Below the pieces are notes generated by a model. It had not been told where the DNA came from. It did not search any database and was given only the letters and a program-made list of their open reading frames with translations. From assembly GCF_022539505.1 (NCBI RefSeq), contig NC_061512.1, forward strand, positions 155,665,962-155,729,961: 64,000 bases of DNA, given 5' to 3'. Shown here piece by piece: positions 29,664 to 41,140 of this stretch. This stretch comes from Lolium rigidum (lineage: Eukaryota; Streptophyta; Magnoliopsida; Poales; Poaceae). Positions within the stretch are counted from its first letter, which is position 1; each line of letters begins with the position of its first letter. The position numbers and the translations under genes were made by a program.

Positions 29664-30125
29664 TGTGTTCGGTTTGGGGATGTAGTGGAACGGAATGGAA
29701 CCGTTCCGCACCCAGAGCTCGTTCCTGCGTTCGGTTGCAAACTGGAATGGAATGAAGTGGTTCCTCCAAATGGAGTATTCCCTCTAGATTCGGAATGAAG
29801 TGGTTCCTCCGATTCGGCCGGACGAGGTGGAACGGGTGACTGTCACACGCTGATTAATTAAGTTTAGCAATAATTAACCAAGTTTAGCAATAATAAATCA
29901 AGTTTAGCACTACTTAATTAAGTTTAGCAAATAATTAATCGAGTTTAGACTAATTAATTGGGTGACTATCTCACCCATTCCATTCCATTCTCATCCCATT
30001 CCAAAACCGAACACAGGGATGGAACCGTTCCGTGACAATTTTTTTGTCCATACCGAACACAGGGATGGAACGGTTCCGTGCCAGTAGAATGGAATGGTTC
30101 CATTCCATTCCATCATGGGGACAAC
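29664..30125. mobile_element. Foldback MITE-like element with 20-bp internal tandem repeat
   Basis: tgtgttcggtttgg (29664-29677) is inverted as ccaaaaccgaaca (30001-30013), with a further accgaacacagggatgg copy near 30051. Outer arms rich in ggaatggaaccgttcc are complementary to each other. The centre has five copies of agtttagcaataattaacca-like units at 29861, 29881, 29901, 29921 and 29942. The GTTCGGTTTGG ends resemble common grass MITEs (Harbinger/Tourist or hAT type); superfamily not resolved. Confidence 0.6.
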
Positions 30126-30414
30126 AGTAGTTGTAATGATCAATTGGCAAATTCTACTAGTCCAAGCAATGAGTCTCATGATCCTACAGGAAGGGTTTAA
30201 GCAATGAGTAATAGACAGCGAATTTTAGCAATGAAATTCATCACGGAAGAGGTGAAAATACAAAATTGAGAGATATCGGGAGGGGACCCCTCCTTTTCAA
30301 TCATTTGCCCATCATTTTTTCCATTCCTTCCCGTCTCTCTCGCTCTCACCAGGGTCATAAACCCAAGTGCGTGCCTTCTCTCACCTGATCACACCGACCA
30401 CCGCCTCCACCACC

Positions 30415-32430
30415 ATGGCTCGACCACCGAGGCCTCCTCCCCTCTACCTCCTCGCCGTCGTCTTCTTCCTCCTCCCCGTCCAGCCACCGCCCGCCGCCGA
30501 CGCCGCCACCGCCGTCGCCTTCTCCTTCCCCTCCTTCTCCCTCCGGAACCTCACCCTCCTCGGCGGGGCCTCGCTCCGCTCCGCCTCGGTAACCCTCCCG
30601 CCGCCCTCCTCCCACGCCCTCTTCCCGCTCCCCCTCCCGTTCCCCCGCAACGCCTCCTTCTCCACCACCTTCCTCTTCGCCTCCCCCGCCTCCGCGCGCC
30701 CCGCCTCCCGCCTCTCCTTCCTGCTCCTCCCCGACCCTCTCGCCGCCGCCGCCGCCGAGGGCTCCCCCACCAACCGCTCCCTCCCGCCCCCACTCGAGGT
30801 AACCTTCGACGCGCCGAAGAACCGCGTCTACGCGTCCTCCGCGGGCGACCGCGTCGCCGCCAACTCCACGGGAGCCGTGGACCTGCGCAACGGCAACGAG
30901 GTCGCCTCCTGGGTCCTCTACGACGCGCGCCGCGCCCGCCTCGAGGTCTTCCTCGGCCACGCCAGCCTGCGCCCGCCCGCGCCCGCGCTCGTCGTGCCCA
31001 ACTCCACCGGCCTCGCCGCGCGCTTCGCCGAGTTCATGTTCGTCGGCTTCCACGTCTCCTCCTCCTCCGACAACAACGGGACCAGCGTCGACGGCGGCGG
31101 TTTCGCCATCCACAGCTGGAGTTTCCAGACCAGCGGGCTGCCCGCGGCCAACCTCGCGTCCAGACCCTCCCACAACGTGTCCGACAGCACCGTCCGCAGC
31201 GCCCCCGCCGCGTCGGACCGTGCCGCTGGACCCGCATCTGCCGGGCGCCGCAGAAGGCTCGCGCTGGGGCTCGGCATCCCTCTGCCCGTTCTGTTCCTCG
31301 GCGCAGTCGTGGTGTTCGCGGCAATGTCTCTGAGGAAGTGGAGGGCTCGCGCCGCAGGGTTCCACGACGGCGGCGCCAGAGCGAAGGCGGCGGGCCAGCC
31401 GAGGGAGTTCATGTACCAGGACCTCTTCTCGGCGACCAAGGGGTTCGACCCTTCTCTGGTGGTTGGCAGCGGCGGTTTCGGCACCGTGTACAGGGCGGTG
31501 TGCCCGCGCTCCGGGGTCACGTACGCCGTCAAGCGCTCCAAGCAGTCCAGGGAGAGCCGCAGCGAGTTCACCGCCGAGCTCACCATAATCGCCGACCTGA
31601 AGCACCCCAACCTGGTCCAGCTGCGAGGCTGGTGCGCCGAGAAGGACGAGCTGCTGCTGGTGTACGAGTTCATGGCAAACGGCAGCCTGGACATGGCTCT
31701 CCACCCTGTCTCAGACTCAGGCGTCCACCGCTATCCCACTCTCAGCTGGGCGCGGCGCTACAACGTGGCCGTCGGCATTGCCTCTGCGGTTGCGTACCTA
31801 CATGAAGAGCATGAGCAGCAGGTCATCCACAGGGATATCAAGTGCAGCAACATACTTCTGGATTCGCAGTTCAATCCCAGGCTGGGGGATTTTGGGCTTG
31901 CCAGGTTGAAGGATCCTAACAATAGCCCTCGGTCGACCTTGGCGGCAGGGACTGTTGGTTACCTTGCCCCCGAGTACCTCCAGATGGGGAGAGCCACCGA
32001 GAAGAGCGATGTCTACAGCTATGGGGTTGTGCTGCTGGAGATCTGCACAAGAAGGCGGCCAATCGAGCGAGAGGCGCCCGGCAGTATGAACATGCTGAAT
32101 GTTGTCGACTGGGTTTGGAATCTGCACTCCAAAGGCAAGCTTCTGGATGCTGTCGACAGCACCCTGGATGGAGAGTATGACACAGAGCAAATGATGAGGC
32201 TGCTTCTTCTAGGTTTGAGCTGCGTGAATCCGTTTTCGGAAGAGAGACCTGTCATGAGGACTGTTCTAGATATACTGGAGGGCAGGAGTGAGCCACTGCC
32301 TGTTCCCAAAAAGAAGCCGCTGCTTGTTTTTGTTTCAAATGCACCTATTGATTTTGAGGGGATAGTTTCTGAGTGCAACCAGAGTACAGTTTCAAGTGAT
32401 CTCTTTGAGCTCAAGATCGATATAAACTAG
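30415..32430 (+). CDS. L-type lectin-domain receptor-like kinase, S.7-like
   Basis: Single-exon membrane receptor kinase, 671 residues. The start is ATG 30415 in a strong context (caccATGG), followed by a hydrophobic signal peptide (residues about 9-30); the in-frame codon at 30367 is GTG and is not used. A legume-lectin-like ectodomain spans about residues 33-240, with many Asn-glycosylation sites and the conserved FAIHSWSFQTSG end. The transmembrane segment is about 283-305. The kinase domain starts near 345: Gly loop GSGGFG (351-356), catalytic Lys373, HRD 472-474 with Asn479, DFG 492-494, APE 518-520. It is an RD kinase, so it should be active. The length and C-terminal PVPKKKPLLVF match clade S.7 LecRKs (Arabidopsis At5g55830 is similar in size, from memory). 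The first 1 kb is very GC-rich, usual for grass genes. Ligand and role cannot be read from sequence. Confidence 0.95.
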   Translation: MARPPRPPPLYLLAVVFFLLPVQPPPAADAATAVAFSFPSFSLRNLTLLGGASLRSASVTLPPPSSHALFPLPLPFPRNASFSTTFLFASPASARPASRLSFLLLPDPLAAAAAEGSPTNRSLPPPLEVTFDAPKNRVYASSAGDRVAANSTGAVDLRNGNEVASWVLYDARRARLEVFLGHASLRPPAPALVVPNSTGLAARFAEFMFVGFHVSSSSDNNGTSVDGGGFAIHSWSFQTSGLPAANLASRPSHNVSDSTVRSAPAASDRAAGPASAGRRRRLALGLGIPLPVLFLGAVVVFAAMSLRKWRARAAGFHDGGARAKAAGQPREFMYQDLFSATKGFDPSLVVGSGGFGTVYRAVCPRSGVTYAVKRSKQSRESRSEFTAELTIIADLKHPNLVQLRGWCAEKDELLLVYEFMANGSLDMALHPVSDSGVHRYPTLSWARRYNVAVGIASAVAYLHEEHEQQVIHRDIKCSNILLDSQFNPRLGDFGLARLKDPNNSPRSTLAAGTVGYLAPEYLQMGRATEKSDVYSYGVVLLEICTRRRPIEREAPGSMNMLNVVDWVWNLHSKGKLLDAVDSTLDGEYDTEQMMRLLLLGLSCVNPFSEERPVMRTVLDILEGRSEPLPVPKKKPLLVFVSNAPIDFEGIVSECNQSTVSSDLFELKIDIN

Positions 32431-33770
32431 GTGAGAACTTCTTTGCTGAAATACAATTCCTTGCAAATGTGATCCATAGACTTTTAATCTGTCATCTGTG
32501 CATGTTTCTAGTGTTTGAAATTGTTGCTGAAATTGTTCCTTGAGTCCAAGTTATGCCGATAAGTAGCTCGTATAGTCTATTGAATGACACTTACACTAGC
32601 ACTAGTTCAGCACTTCAGCAGATTCACATCAAGCTCCTCTGTTGTGAATAATCATTTATATGATAATATGCATGTTTAGCTTGTCAGTTATCAACTTCAC
32701 TGCTAACTGGGGTCAGTTTAAGTACACATGTTGGGTAACTTACTTGGAACATACTAGTTCACTATTCTAGCTTGTCAGTTATCATGTATTATTTCTGAGA
32801 ATGATTATTCTTGAAGAAACATATAATCTTTTTCAGCATCTCATATATGTTTTGGCACCAGAGCTGGGACATGTTAATTTGTTATAACCCCCTCGCTTCG
32901 GCAGAGCAGTAGCTGAGCGCACTAGTGTTATAGTCTTTGCCCTGCTTGCAGCATTATATGATGTACAGGTAGCCAAATTGAACCTGCTCACATCCAAGCA
33001 GACTATTTGTACAAGTTAAGAAAAATGTGTACTGTGATTAATTTGAATTGCCCTAAGTTTGTAGTATTATCAGACTCTCAAAGTTTAGTCCATGAACTTT
33101 TGATTGACAGGTAGCTGCTGAGAAGACTAATCACGTCGGCAAAGTCTGAAGTTTTGGTGATAGTTTGTACATGCTCACACTATCAGCATACATGTAAATC
33201 CCTCCCCAGAAGGAAATATGGTTACAGATCGATGAGTTCCTGTCGAGTTCTTGCAGAGGATTGAACTCAAGATGGTTTCGAATTCAAGCACAGATTACAT
33301 CGCTCACGCCACATGTTTGTAGCCCCATTCAGGATTATTCACCTGCATGTTTGTAAGGTCGCTGTCGATTTCTCCCTGGAAAATATCTTGACAACTGTTT
33401 GGATTTACAGCTCTGCACACATATGTGGCACACGTTACATGTTTTCCGCCCCAACATGATACGTTTTATGGGTTTAAAATATCTTTATAGCACTTCCTTG
33501 CTGTATATTGCTTGTTTGCTCTCTTATCTCGATATATAGTCAGGATGCCTGTTTACTGCGTGGAGTCATGCAACTGTTAGGTTAGCGGTGTGGGTTCGTG
33601 AGATCCATTCAGTTTGTGCAGTACCATGCTACTGTGAGTCCTTTTCGTCCCGAGGATCAGATTTATACATGGTCAAGAGGTGGATGCGTGCATCAACCGA
33701 CAGAGGCCGTAGGACAATAAAACAACCGTTCTCCTATCTGAGGCAAAAATAGGTGGGTCAACTTCGACTG
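32431..33770. other. 3' flank of the lectin receptor kinase gene
   Basis: AT-rich; includes the probable 3' untranslated region. A block near 33110-33170 (gctgctgagaagactaatcac...ggtgatagt) has a diverged second copy near 35480-35535. No gene recognised. Confidence 0.5.
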
Positions 33771-34440
33771 TTGCTCATTGTTTGTGATGTCAAACAGGAT
33801 ATTTCGTTCTTAAAGAAGCTAGATGTAATTGGTATTTTCCCGATATTAATATTATTTCCTTTGCCAAGGATATTTGTCGCTGATTGTTCACCCTGATGTA
33901 GTATCAGCAATTGAGCACGCATGATTTGCTCCAAATAAATCAGTATCCAACAAGTGAAAAGTAATTAATTTTCCTTCAAATATCCACATGTAGATAGTAC
34001 TATAGTAGTAGTATAACTGCATACACATACTTTCACCGATCTAGACGACAAAGTATAAATGATCATAACCAAAAACTAATTAAACAGGAAAGACATTGCT
34101 CATGGTTTGTGATGTCAAACAGGATATTTCGTTCTTAAAGAAGCTAGGCGTAATTAGTATCTTCACGATATTAATATATTTTCTTTGGCAAGGAAAAAAA
34201 TACTTATTTGTCGCTGATTGTTTACCCTATATATACTTGTTAACTGTATGAGCATGCATGATTTGCTCCAAAAAAAAAATCGATATCCAACAAGTAAAAA
34301 GTACTATGATTAATTTTCCTTCAAATATCCCAGACGTAGATAGTACTACTATAGTAGTAGTATAACTGCATACACATACTTTCAGCGATCTAGACGACAA
34401 AGTATAAACGATCATAACCAAAAACTAATTAAACATGAAA
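33771..34440 (+). repeat. Tandem duplication, 325-bp period, two copies
   Basis: tttgtgatgtcaaacaggat starts at 33781 and again at 34106. The two copies (about 33771-34095 and 34096-34440) agree along their length, including the ending gatcataaccaaaaactaattaaaca, with moderate divergence around the middle. It lies between the receptor kinase and SKP1-like genes. Confidence 0.9.
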
Positions 34441-34468
34441 GCCGTCTAAATAATAATCAAGCAACCGC

Positions 34469-34499
<31 letters not shown>

Positions 34500-34504
34500 G
34501 ACGT

Positions 34505-35020
34505 CTACTCGAACGCCCACTGGTTCTCCTTGCGGATCTCCGCCTCCTCCTCGGGCGTGAAGTCGTTCACGATGCCGAACAGCTCGCGAATCTCCTCGAC
34601 CGACTTGCTCTTGATCGAGTCGGCCACCGTCTGGCAGCAAAGGTCCATGAGCTCCTTGACGTCCAGGTAGTTGGCGGCGCGGATGATGTCGAACAGCGTG
34701 TGATGCTCCACCTTCACGAAGCCGGCGTCGAAGCTCCTGATGTCCTCCTTCTCGTCGGGGCTGGCCACGTGCCTGTTGCAGTACTCGATGACCATGGCGA
34801 GGATCTCGGATCCCACGTTGGGGAGATGGACGCCCTCGTCGTCCACGCAGCCGTCCTCCATCATGTGGTGGATGGTCTGCGACATGGCCGCCGCCTCCTG
34901 GGTCACCTCGAAGCGCTCGCCGTCCGAGCTGAACAGCGTGATCATCTTGCTCTCCTCGTCCACGTTGCCCTTCTCGCCGCCGCCCACGACCTTGCTTGCG
35001 TCCGCTGTCGTCGCCGCCAT
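34505..35020 (-). CDS. SKP1-like protein (SCF ubiquitin ligase adaptor)
   Basis: Intronless 171-residue SKP1-family protein linking cullin-1 to F-box proteins in SCF E3 ligases (nucleus and cytosol). An N-terminal variable stretch (1-24) is followed by the BTB/POZ-like domain (about 25-90; [19 protein letters not shown] and [20 protein letters not shown]). The C-terminal SKP1 domain (about 98-171) carries [19 protein letters not shown], and the protein ends with the hallmark NQWAFE (166-171). Start at ATG 35020 in context gccATGG. SKP1-like genes are a large, fast-turning family in grasses, so this may be one of many paralogues. A poly-T tract (sense strand) begins about a dozen bases after the stop. 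No defects seen. Confidence 0.95.
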   Translation of the reverse strand: MAATTADASKVVGGGEKGNVDEESKMITLFSSDGERFEVTQEAAAMSQTIHHMMEDGCVDDEGVHLPNVGSEILAMVIEYCNRHVASPDEKEDIRSFDAGFVKVEHHTLFDIIRAANYLDVKELMDLCCQTVADSIKSKSVEEIRELFGIVNDFTPEEEAEIRKENQWAFE

Positions 35021-35126
35021 GGGTCCTGCTTGGTCACACTCGGTCAGCTAGGTTTCCCTATAGATTGGAACGCTCGATCTTGATGGTTGCGATTTGATGG
35101 AGGGCTATCGACCACCTCGGGGATTC

Positions 35127-35139
35127 CATATTTAAAGGG
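35127..35139 (-). promoter_or_regulatory. TATA box of the SKP1-like gene
   Basis: Minus strand CCCTTTAAATATGG, about 110 bases before the ATG at 35020, well placed for a leader of about 80 bases. Confidence 0.55.
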
Positions 35140-35263
35140 CCAGACTGCCAGGCAAGGAAAGATCAGACCGGCTACTCCAGTTTCGATCGATCTCATGTCA
35201 GACACGATCATGATCAATCCCTTAATAAGACCAAGGATGCAGAATCATACACCTGCATATACT

Positions 35264-35390
35264 AGTCCCTCCGTCCATAAATAAATGTCTAAACTTTGGA
35301 TAAATTTAGATGTATCTAGATACTAAAATATGTCTAAATACATCTAAATTTTAATAAAATTAAGACATCTTTTTATGAACTGGCGGAATA
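35264..35390. mobile_element. Stowaway-type MITE
   Basis: Starts agtccctccgtccataaataaatgtc and ends gacatctttttatgaactggcggaata. The arms are complementary (tttagatgtatctagatac versus gtctaaatacatctaaa) and the position is next to TA. About 127 bp, close to the usual Stowaway size. Confidence 0.85.
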
Positions 35391-35537
35391 CATGATTTGC
35401 CCCGCAAGAGCTCCTACGCTTGCCACCTGTTGATACCACCAATGTTAATTTCTGTACTACGACTAATTTAAAGTTCGTGGTATGCTGCTGAGAAGATTAG
35501 TCCTGCTGGTAAATTCTAATTTTTTAGTGATAGTCCT

Positions 35538-36290
35538 TTTTTTTGCTAGAATACACATCGAAAAGGTGTATCATCATATAGAAAGGTCTTAAAGAAGGCA
35601 AAATTCGTGTTGCCAACAAGTGGTGGCAGCTCCCCTCCCGAGTCTACTCTCATAACTGCCACAGTAACTCTCTCGGCTCCGGAAAAGAAAAGTCGGCGCC
35701 ATGGAACAACTTCTCCAAGCACCACCTATCGCACTCATCCTTGATCTTCTCTCTAATGGCCACCGACGAAGACATCGCACCGTTGACGTTGAAGACCATG
35801 TCATTCCGGTGCCTCCAAATGCACCAGAAGAGTGATCCCTATCCACATGTCCCGTGTATGCTCCTTAAGCAAGAGCGAGAAGACCACCAGTCCACCAAAT
35901 CTGAATCTGAATCCAAATCTAAGAGTGCCACCACGCATCCAAAAAAAGGTGATGCAGAGACTTCGACTCCTAGTCGCATAGTGGACTGGACAAGGCAGAC
36001 CTGGGCATGTAATCTATCCACCATCCGACAACGGTTTCTCGAGGCCAACTAAGCGAAGAACTTACAGTTGTAGCCTGTAGGGCGCCCGCGAACGCTAGAC
36101 CTCATGAGTAATGGCAGCCTTCACCAAGCCAGCAAAGAAAGCTTCATAGGCCAACTTGGAAGAATAGCGGTTATCTAACTGCCAAACCAGCGCAGCCTCC
36201 CGCTCAGATCAAGAACTATGCCACCTAGCCTGTGCCACAGTAGAAAGAATTCGGCGAGGGAATCTTCCCCCCCTGTTTGATAGTCTTCAA
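35538..36290 (-). pseudogene. LINE 3'-end remnant
   Basis: The minus strand carries the zf-RVT-distal part of a LINE ORF2, with an RHRNDMVFN motif near 35800, a REKIKDECDRWCLEKLFHG-like stretch after it, and a 3' end ending in an A tract (plus-strand T8 at 35538-35545). Several stops interrupt it and the 5' boundary is unclear. Confidence 0.6.
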
Positions 36291-36890
36291 ATGGGGTAAG
36301 TAGCTCCTATGCGACGCCTTCCCTCGGAATTGTTTGAAACGCAACAATAGCTGATGTGCGACGCTTCTAGCGGCAAAAATTGCTCTCAGGCGACACGGGC
36401 CAAATTGGTCTCTTGCGGCGTGTTTTAATGAGGGTGGGGTTAGATTAGGGTTAGATTAAGGGGTACCCTAGTTTAAGACAACCGTTTCTAGTGGATCCCA
36501 CTCATTGCCCGTCAAGAAACTTCGGCCCATTCTGCCCATCCCCGACCCAAGTCCGCCCTCTTCTTCTCCGGTGGCGGCGCCGTCAAATCATGTGCTCGGC
36601 AGTGGATGCCCTCCATTCTCGGTGGTAGCTCATCGGCGGTGAGTAATTTGGAAACCTTAGGTCCATTCCCTGCGCCTGGATTTTGGATCTGAGTCGGTCT
36701 CTTCTGATTTTTGAGCTAGATCGCCGAGGCGCTATGGGCGGGTTGGCTGAACCAGGGGCATAGAGTTGGAGAGGCAAGAGAGCAATTCCAGCCGGTAAAA
36801 CAACCTTATTTTGATTTGATATGATCTGATTGAATTTCTGTAATCAACTAATTCTGCTACCTTACTCTGCTCGCCGCAAAATAGGGGTGA
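36291..36890. other. 5' flank of the Mutator-like transposase
   Basis: 36300-36440 has repeated gcgacg(c) segments; 36530-36780 is more GC-rich and may be leader sequence or a first exon of the MULE gene. A terminal inverted repeat was looked for and not found. Confidence 0.35.
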
Positions 36891-39800
36891 TTGTGAGCGG
36901 ACAAAATTTCAATTCAATGCCAAGTTCTTCCCATCTGAAGCGAAACTAGGTGATGGTAGTGTACATAGCATCAATAGAGGTACATTTGTGGGTTGGGAGG
37001 TTGAGTGTGTAGATATTGATCCACAACAAGTGCAGCAAATGGAAGAACTGGCCATGAATAATTTGGTGGAGAAAATTGGGAAAGTATTCTTTGGGGTCCA
37101 GGGCAGGAAGTTGCATTGTTACGGTTTGAAAATTGGAAAGGAGAGTACTTGAAAATTGAGGATGGAGAAGACTTAGTTGATGAAATTGATCGACGGGATG
37201 GCTAGACAAACAAAGTGGTTACTTTTCATGCTGAGCTCATCGATCTGAAAGGTGATTCCAAGGTTGGATATGTGGCTTCAAATTTGGCTTCCCAAATGTC
37301 AGATGATGATTGGGCTTCACAGAGGCAGATTGTGCCCATGCGAACTGAAGTGCGTGACAACAATAGTGCTGATGCAGGGCCTGGTGTTGATGCAGTGGCT
37401 AGTGTGTGTGTTGATTGGAATTCAGTTGAGTTAGATGAACCTACTGATTTAGTCATAGCACCTATGGCTGACACAGAGATGGCCAAAATATTTGGCATTC
37501 CAGTAGATGACAGAGATAAGGAAAAGGCCGATGAAACTAATTTGATTGATGATGTAGATAGAGAGTTGATGGAAAATGCTGCAGATGATGTAGATGATGC
37601 ACATTATGATGAGCTGGTTACTGTCTATGATAAAAAAACCTGTTATTGCAATAGGGAAACAATTTCCAAGCATGTGTTAGTTTAGGATGTATTTCAAAAG
37701 TTATGCAATCAAGAAGGAGTTTGATGTCAAGACTCACTGTACTGATAAAAGAAAGTTCTATGCAAGATGCAGAGGTTTTGATGGGGGCGCCAATCCTTGC
37801 AGATGGTACATTTCTGCTAAACGCTAACCATATGGAAGTACGATTAGAGTTAATCAAATCCTTTTTGATCACACTTGCATCACATAGAGTATCAACAATG
37901 ACATCACAGATTTGGGTTGCTGAAAAGATCACTTCTATTTAGCCAAGACACCAAACACTACTGCAAAGAAGCTAAAAGCAGACTTAGAAAAGGACTACCC
38001 AATTAAGGTGAATTATAGCACTATGTGGAAGGAAAAACAAAGGTCAATGAAAAATTTGTATGGCGATTGGGAAAATACTTTTAGGATGTTGTACAACTTC
38101 AAAGCGGGGGTGGAGAAAAGGTCACATGGCAGTATTGTGAAGATAGATACTGAGGTTACAGATGATGGCAAGTTATTCTTCTCTAAGTTTTTTATGGTTT
38201 TAAAGCCTTGCATCGATGGCTTCAAAGCAGGACTCTCCTTTCCAATTTTCAAACCGTATGGGATGGCTAGACATCCAATTATGTCCATATTTAAGCATAG
38301 ACTCTTCGTTTTTAACTAGAAAGTGGAATGGTTAGCTGGCAGTGTGTAATGCTCTGGATGGACATAATTGGATGTTCTCTGTTGCCATTGGATTGTTTCA
38401 ATCAGAGACTGAGGCTGCATGGACATGGTTTATGATGCAGTTGAAAAGATGCTTAGGTCCAGTCTCACCTTTGTCAATACATATAGATGCATGCAAAGGG
38501 CTAGAAAATGCAGTAAAGATTGTGTTTCCCCATGCTGAGCAAAGAGAGAGCTTGGGCCATATGTGGATGAATTTGATCAAAAAAATAGAGGAGAAGAATT
38601 TGGGCAAGATCTTGGTAAGATAATGGAAGCATGTAGTGAGAATGATTTTGGTACATGGCTACAAACCTATCACTCTCTCTTATGGTACAGGTCAGGATTT
38701 AATACTGCCATCAAATATGATCATATCAACAACAACTTGGTAGAAAGTTTTAACAACAAGGTGAAGAGTTTAAAGGACTTGCATGTATATGAAATGGTTG
38801 ACCAAATCAGGATCATGATCTTGCGCTTGTGGGAATTCAGAAGAAGAATTTGTGATGTCCTGAATCTTCCTGCAGTGGTACAACAGGTTGTCAACATGAG
38901 TAGAAATCTTGCATATTTGACAGTTGATAAATCTTCTTTAATTTGTGGGGTGCTGAAGTTAGAGATACCAAAACTTGAAGGAGTCATGTTGTTGACACTG
39001 AAATGCATGAATGTAGTGTGAGCATGCCATACTTTTCTTGGCCTCCAAACCAAATTTAAATATGCACCTATATTTGCATGAATATTATTCAGTAGCAAAA
39101 TTCAGAGCTGCATATGTAACTCCAATTCCAGCACTTACAGATCAGTTTCAGTGGCCTGAAGTAGAACTTGAATTTTCTATGTGTCCTCCACTGACCAAAA
39201 GAAAAGCTGGCCAGCCTAAAAAAAAGTAGATACAAGGCATGGTTAGAGAAAGGTGGGAGCAGTAAGAAGGGAAAAAAATGATAAGCCCAAAATATCTCAA
39301 AAGGTAACAAAAACAGATGCAAGCTTAATTTGCGAGGAACTTGGGCACCGAGTTGGATCTTCCAAATGTCGTTAAACTCCTGAAAAGTCAAAAAAGTATG
39401 CAATATTTTTGTTGTTACTGTTATTGTTGTTTCTTCACTCGTTTTGTTGCAAAATTACATGTTATGTTTTCAGGAAAAAAACCAGTTCAGCCCCTTGATG
39501 TTGAAAACTGTTGGCCAACCAAAAAGGCAAGACTTGGTGGCTTTAGAAAAAAAATGTGCAGATCATGTTTGGTGTTGATCAAACAATGCAAAATGAGCCG
39601 GTTATAAATGATGCAATGGAAACTGAAGCTCTTGCGGATGTTGAAATGGAGGCAGTGGATGTTGCAAAAGAAGTAGATCATGTTAATGATGATATTCTGT
39701 TGCTAAAAAAGTCAGCTGTGCTGGAAAATGAAACTGTTTTGGATGTTGTTCAAAATGAAATTTTCTAGCAACAAAAGAGGCAATTTTGGATGATGTGGAA

Positions 39801-39985
39801 ACTGAAGATATGCAATCTGTTGAGATGCAAAATGAAGCTATTCGAGCTCTCGGCCATGCTATGGGGAGACCTGATGATAGTGAAGCGAAGAGAACCAAAG
39901 TGCATGGCTGATCTATTGAGGCGCAAGACAAGGAAAAAGAAATCGGGTGGTAGGAGGAAGAAGTTAACAGAACGTGTGTGATGTA
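36891..39985 (+). pseudogene. Mutator-like element (MuDR) transposase, decayed
   Basis: Plus-strand reading shows an N-terminal region near 36900-37200, an acidic linker (37215-37685) and the MuDR DNA-binding-type block near 37690-37800 (DVKTHCTDKRKFYARCRG). The MULE catalytic domain spans about 38160-38620: FFMVLKPCIDGF, ALDGHNWMFSVAIGLFQSET, then IHIDACKGLENAVKIVFPHA. The C-terminal part has YSVAKFRAAYVTPIPALTDQ near 39070 and a Lys-rich tail. Stops and frame changes (for example at 37683, 37940 and 38319) break it. This belongs to the MuDR type common in grasses, which also gave rise to FAR1-like factors. No TIR or 9-bp target duplication was identified, so element limits are unknown. Confidence 0.85.
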
Positions 39986-40250
39986 CTTTGATTCTTGAAA
40001 ATTTGTGTGAAGAAGAATGTTATTTGTACTTTGATTCATGAAAACAAGACTTGGTGTAATAATGCTATTTGTACTTTGGTGCCAAATTTGAATTTGAGAA
40101 AAATTTAAATTTGAGTCAAATTTTGAAATTTGTAATTTCCTTTGTTGTAGTTTTTGTTAGCCCAATGTTTTGTAAGGTATTGTACAAATTTCTTGATCAA
40201 TCCAATCTCTTTTGCGATCTAAAACTCAAGTGTGTTAGAAATGTGCTTCA

Positions 40251-41140
40251 AAGCTAGGGAAAGGATCCCATTTCTAAGCAAGTTTTTTTTCGACCTTGTC
40301 TAAGTGACTTAAAAAAATTCAAGATCATTCTTACTCACTTCATAATGAGGATTGGGCAATTTTTTTATTTTTTATTTTTATTTATTTTTGAAACCCCAAA
40401 CCTAGCTTCTTTACACTGAAATCCATTCAACCTCGCACGTCGTTGGCCACTCATGTTAAGGCTTTTTCAAAAACATCATCATAGTACATGTTTATTATTT
40501 TTCCTCTATTCTGTGTCACAAAAGAAGACAATGGCTCAAGATTTATATTTCTCTGATTTTTTTGAATTAGGTATGCTCATTTGAAAGTTGGTCAAACCAT
40601 TGAAACCCCGTTGACCGCCTCAAAACCCCTCCGAAACCTCGTCGAAACCCCGCAGCACCAACCCTAACCCTAACGTTGAATTGTGACCGTCCGATATAAC
40701 CCTAAAGCCAAATCTAAACCATTGGATCAGTCCTTCTAGAAGGTCTCCGGCACGCACGCCCGCTTCTGCTCTCAGCGGTTGGATCCATCGTGTGGTTGTA
40801 AACAACAGTGCCGAGGGCGATCCGTGAGAGGCTGGTTCTGCACTCTGATTGGCTTAAGTGTTTTTTTCTCAACGCAGAAGGATTCGACCTGGGACACCAC
40901 GCGGACCATTGGGCCGTCCTGGGTGTCCGTTTCAGTATCTTTACTATTATATTGGAGTTGGGGATGGTGTGTCACTTTGACATCAAACATTCAGAAGATC
41001 CTGACCGCCCGATCTACATCCGATGGAGCACACAGGTTCCACTAGAAAAGAAAAGGTAAGTTCAGAAAAATATCAAGGGTACAACCTAAAAATCAGCGTT
41101 TTGATATGCAATTAATGAGATAATTGATATTTTCTTAACT
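40251..41140. other. Unassigned intergenic sequence
   Basis: Mostly AT-rich with a GC-richer island (40600-41060) containing ccaaccctaaccctaacg and an open frame of about 80 codons that I do not recognise. Confidence 0.4.

Noticed and set aside
30367..30414. Earlier in-frame start of the receptor kinase at 30367
   Set aside because: The codon is GTG; the ATG at 30415 has a strong plant context and is followed directly by a signal peptide.
30355..31704. Long antisense open frame (449 codons) over the receptor kinase gene, plus other antisense frames
   Set aside because: Shadow of the GC-rich sense coding sequence; low-complexity Gly/Glu/Arg composition and no family resemblance.
34469..34493. 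Poly-A run beside the SKP1-like gene as evidence of a retrogene
   Set aside because: On the gene's sense strand it is poly-T, the wrong orientation for a retrocopied mRNA tail; it may be a simple homopolymer.
40779..41059. Overlapping 80-codon frames near 40.8-41.06 kb as a gene
   Set aside because: No start context, intron structure or family resemblance that would support it.
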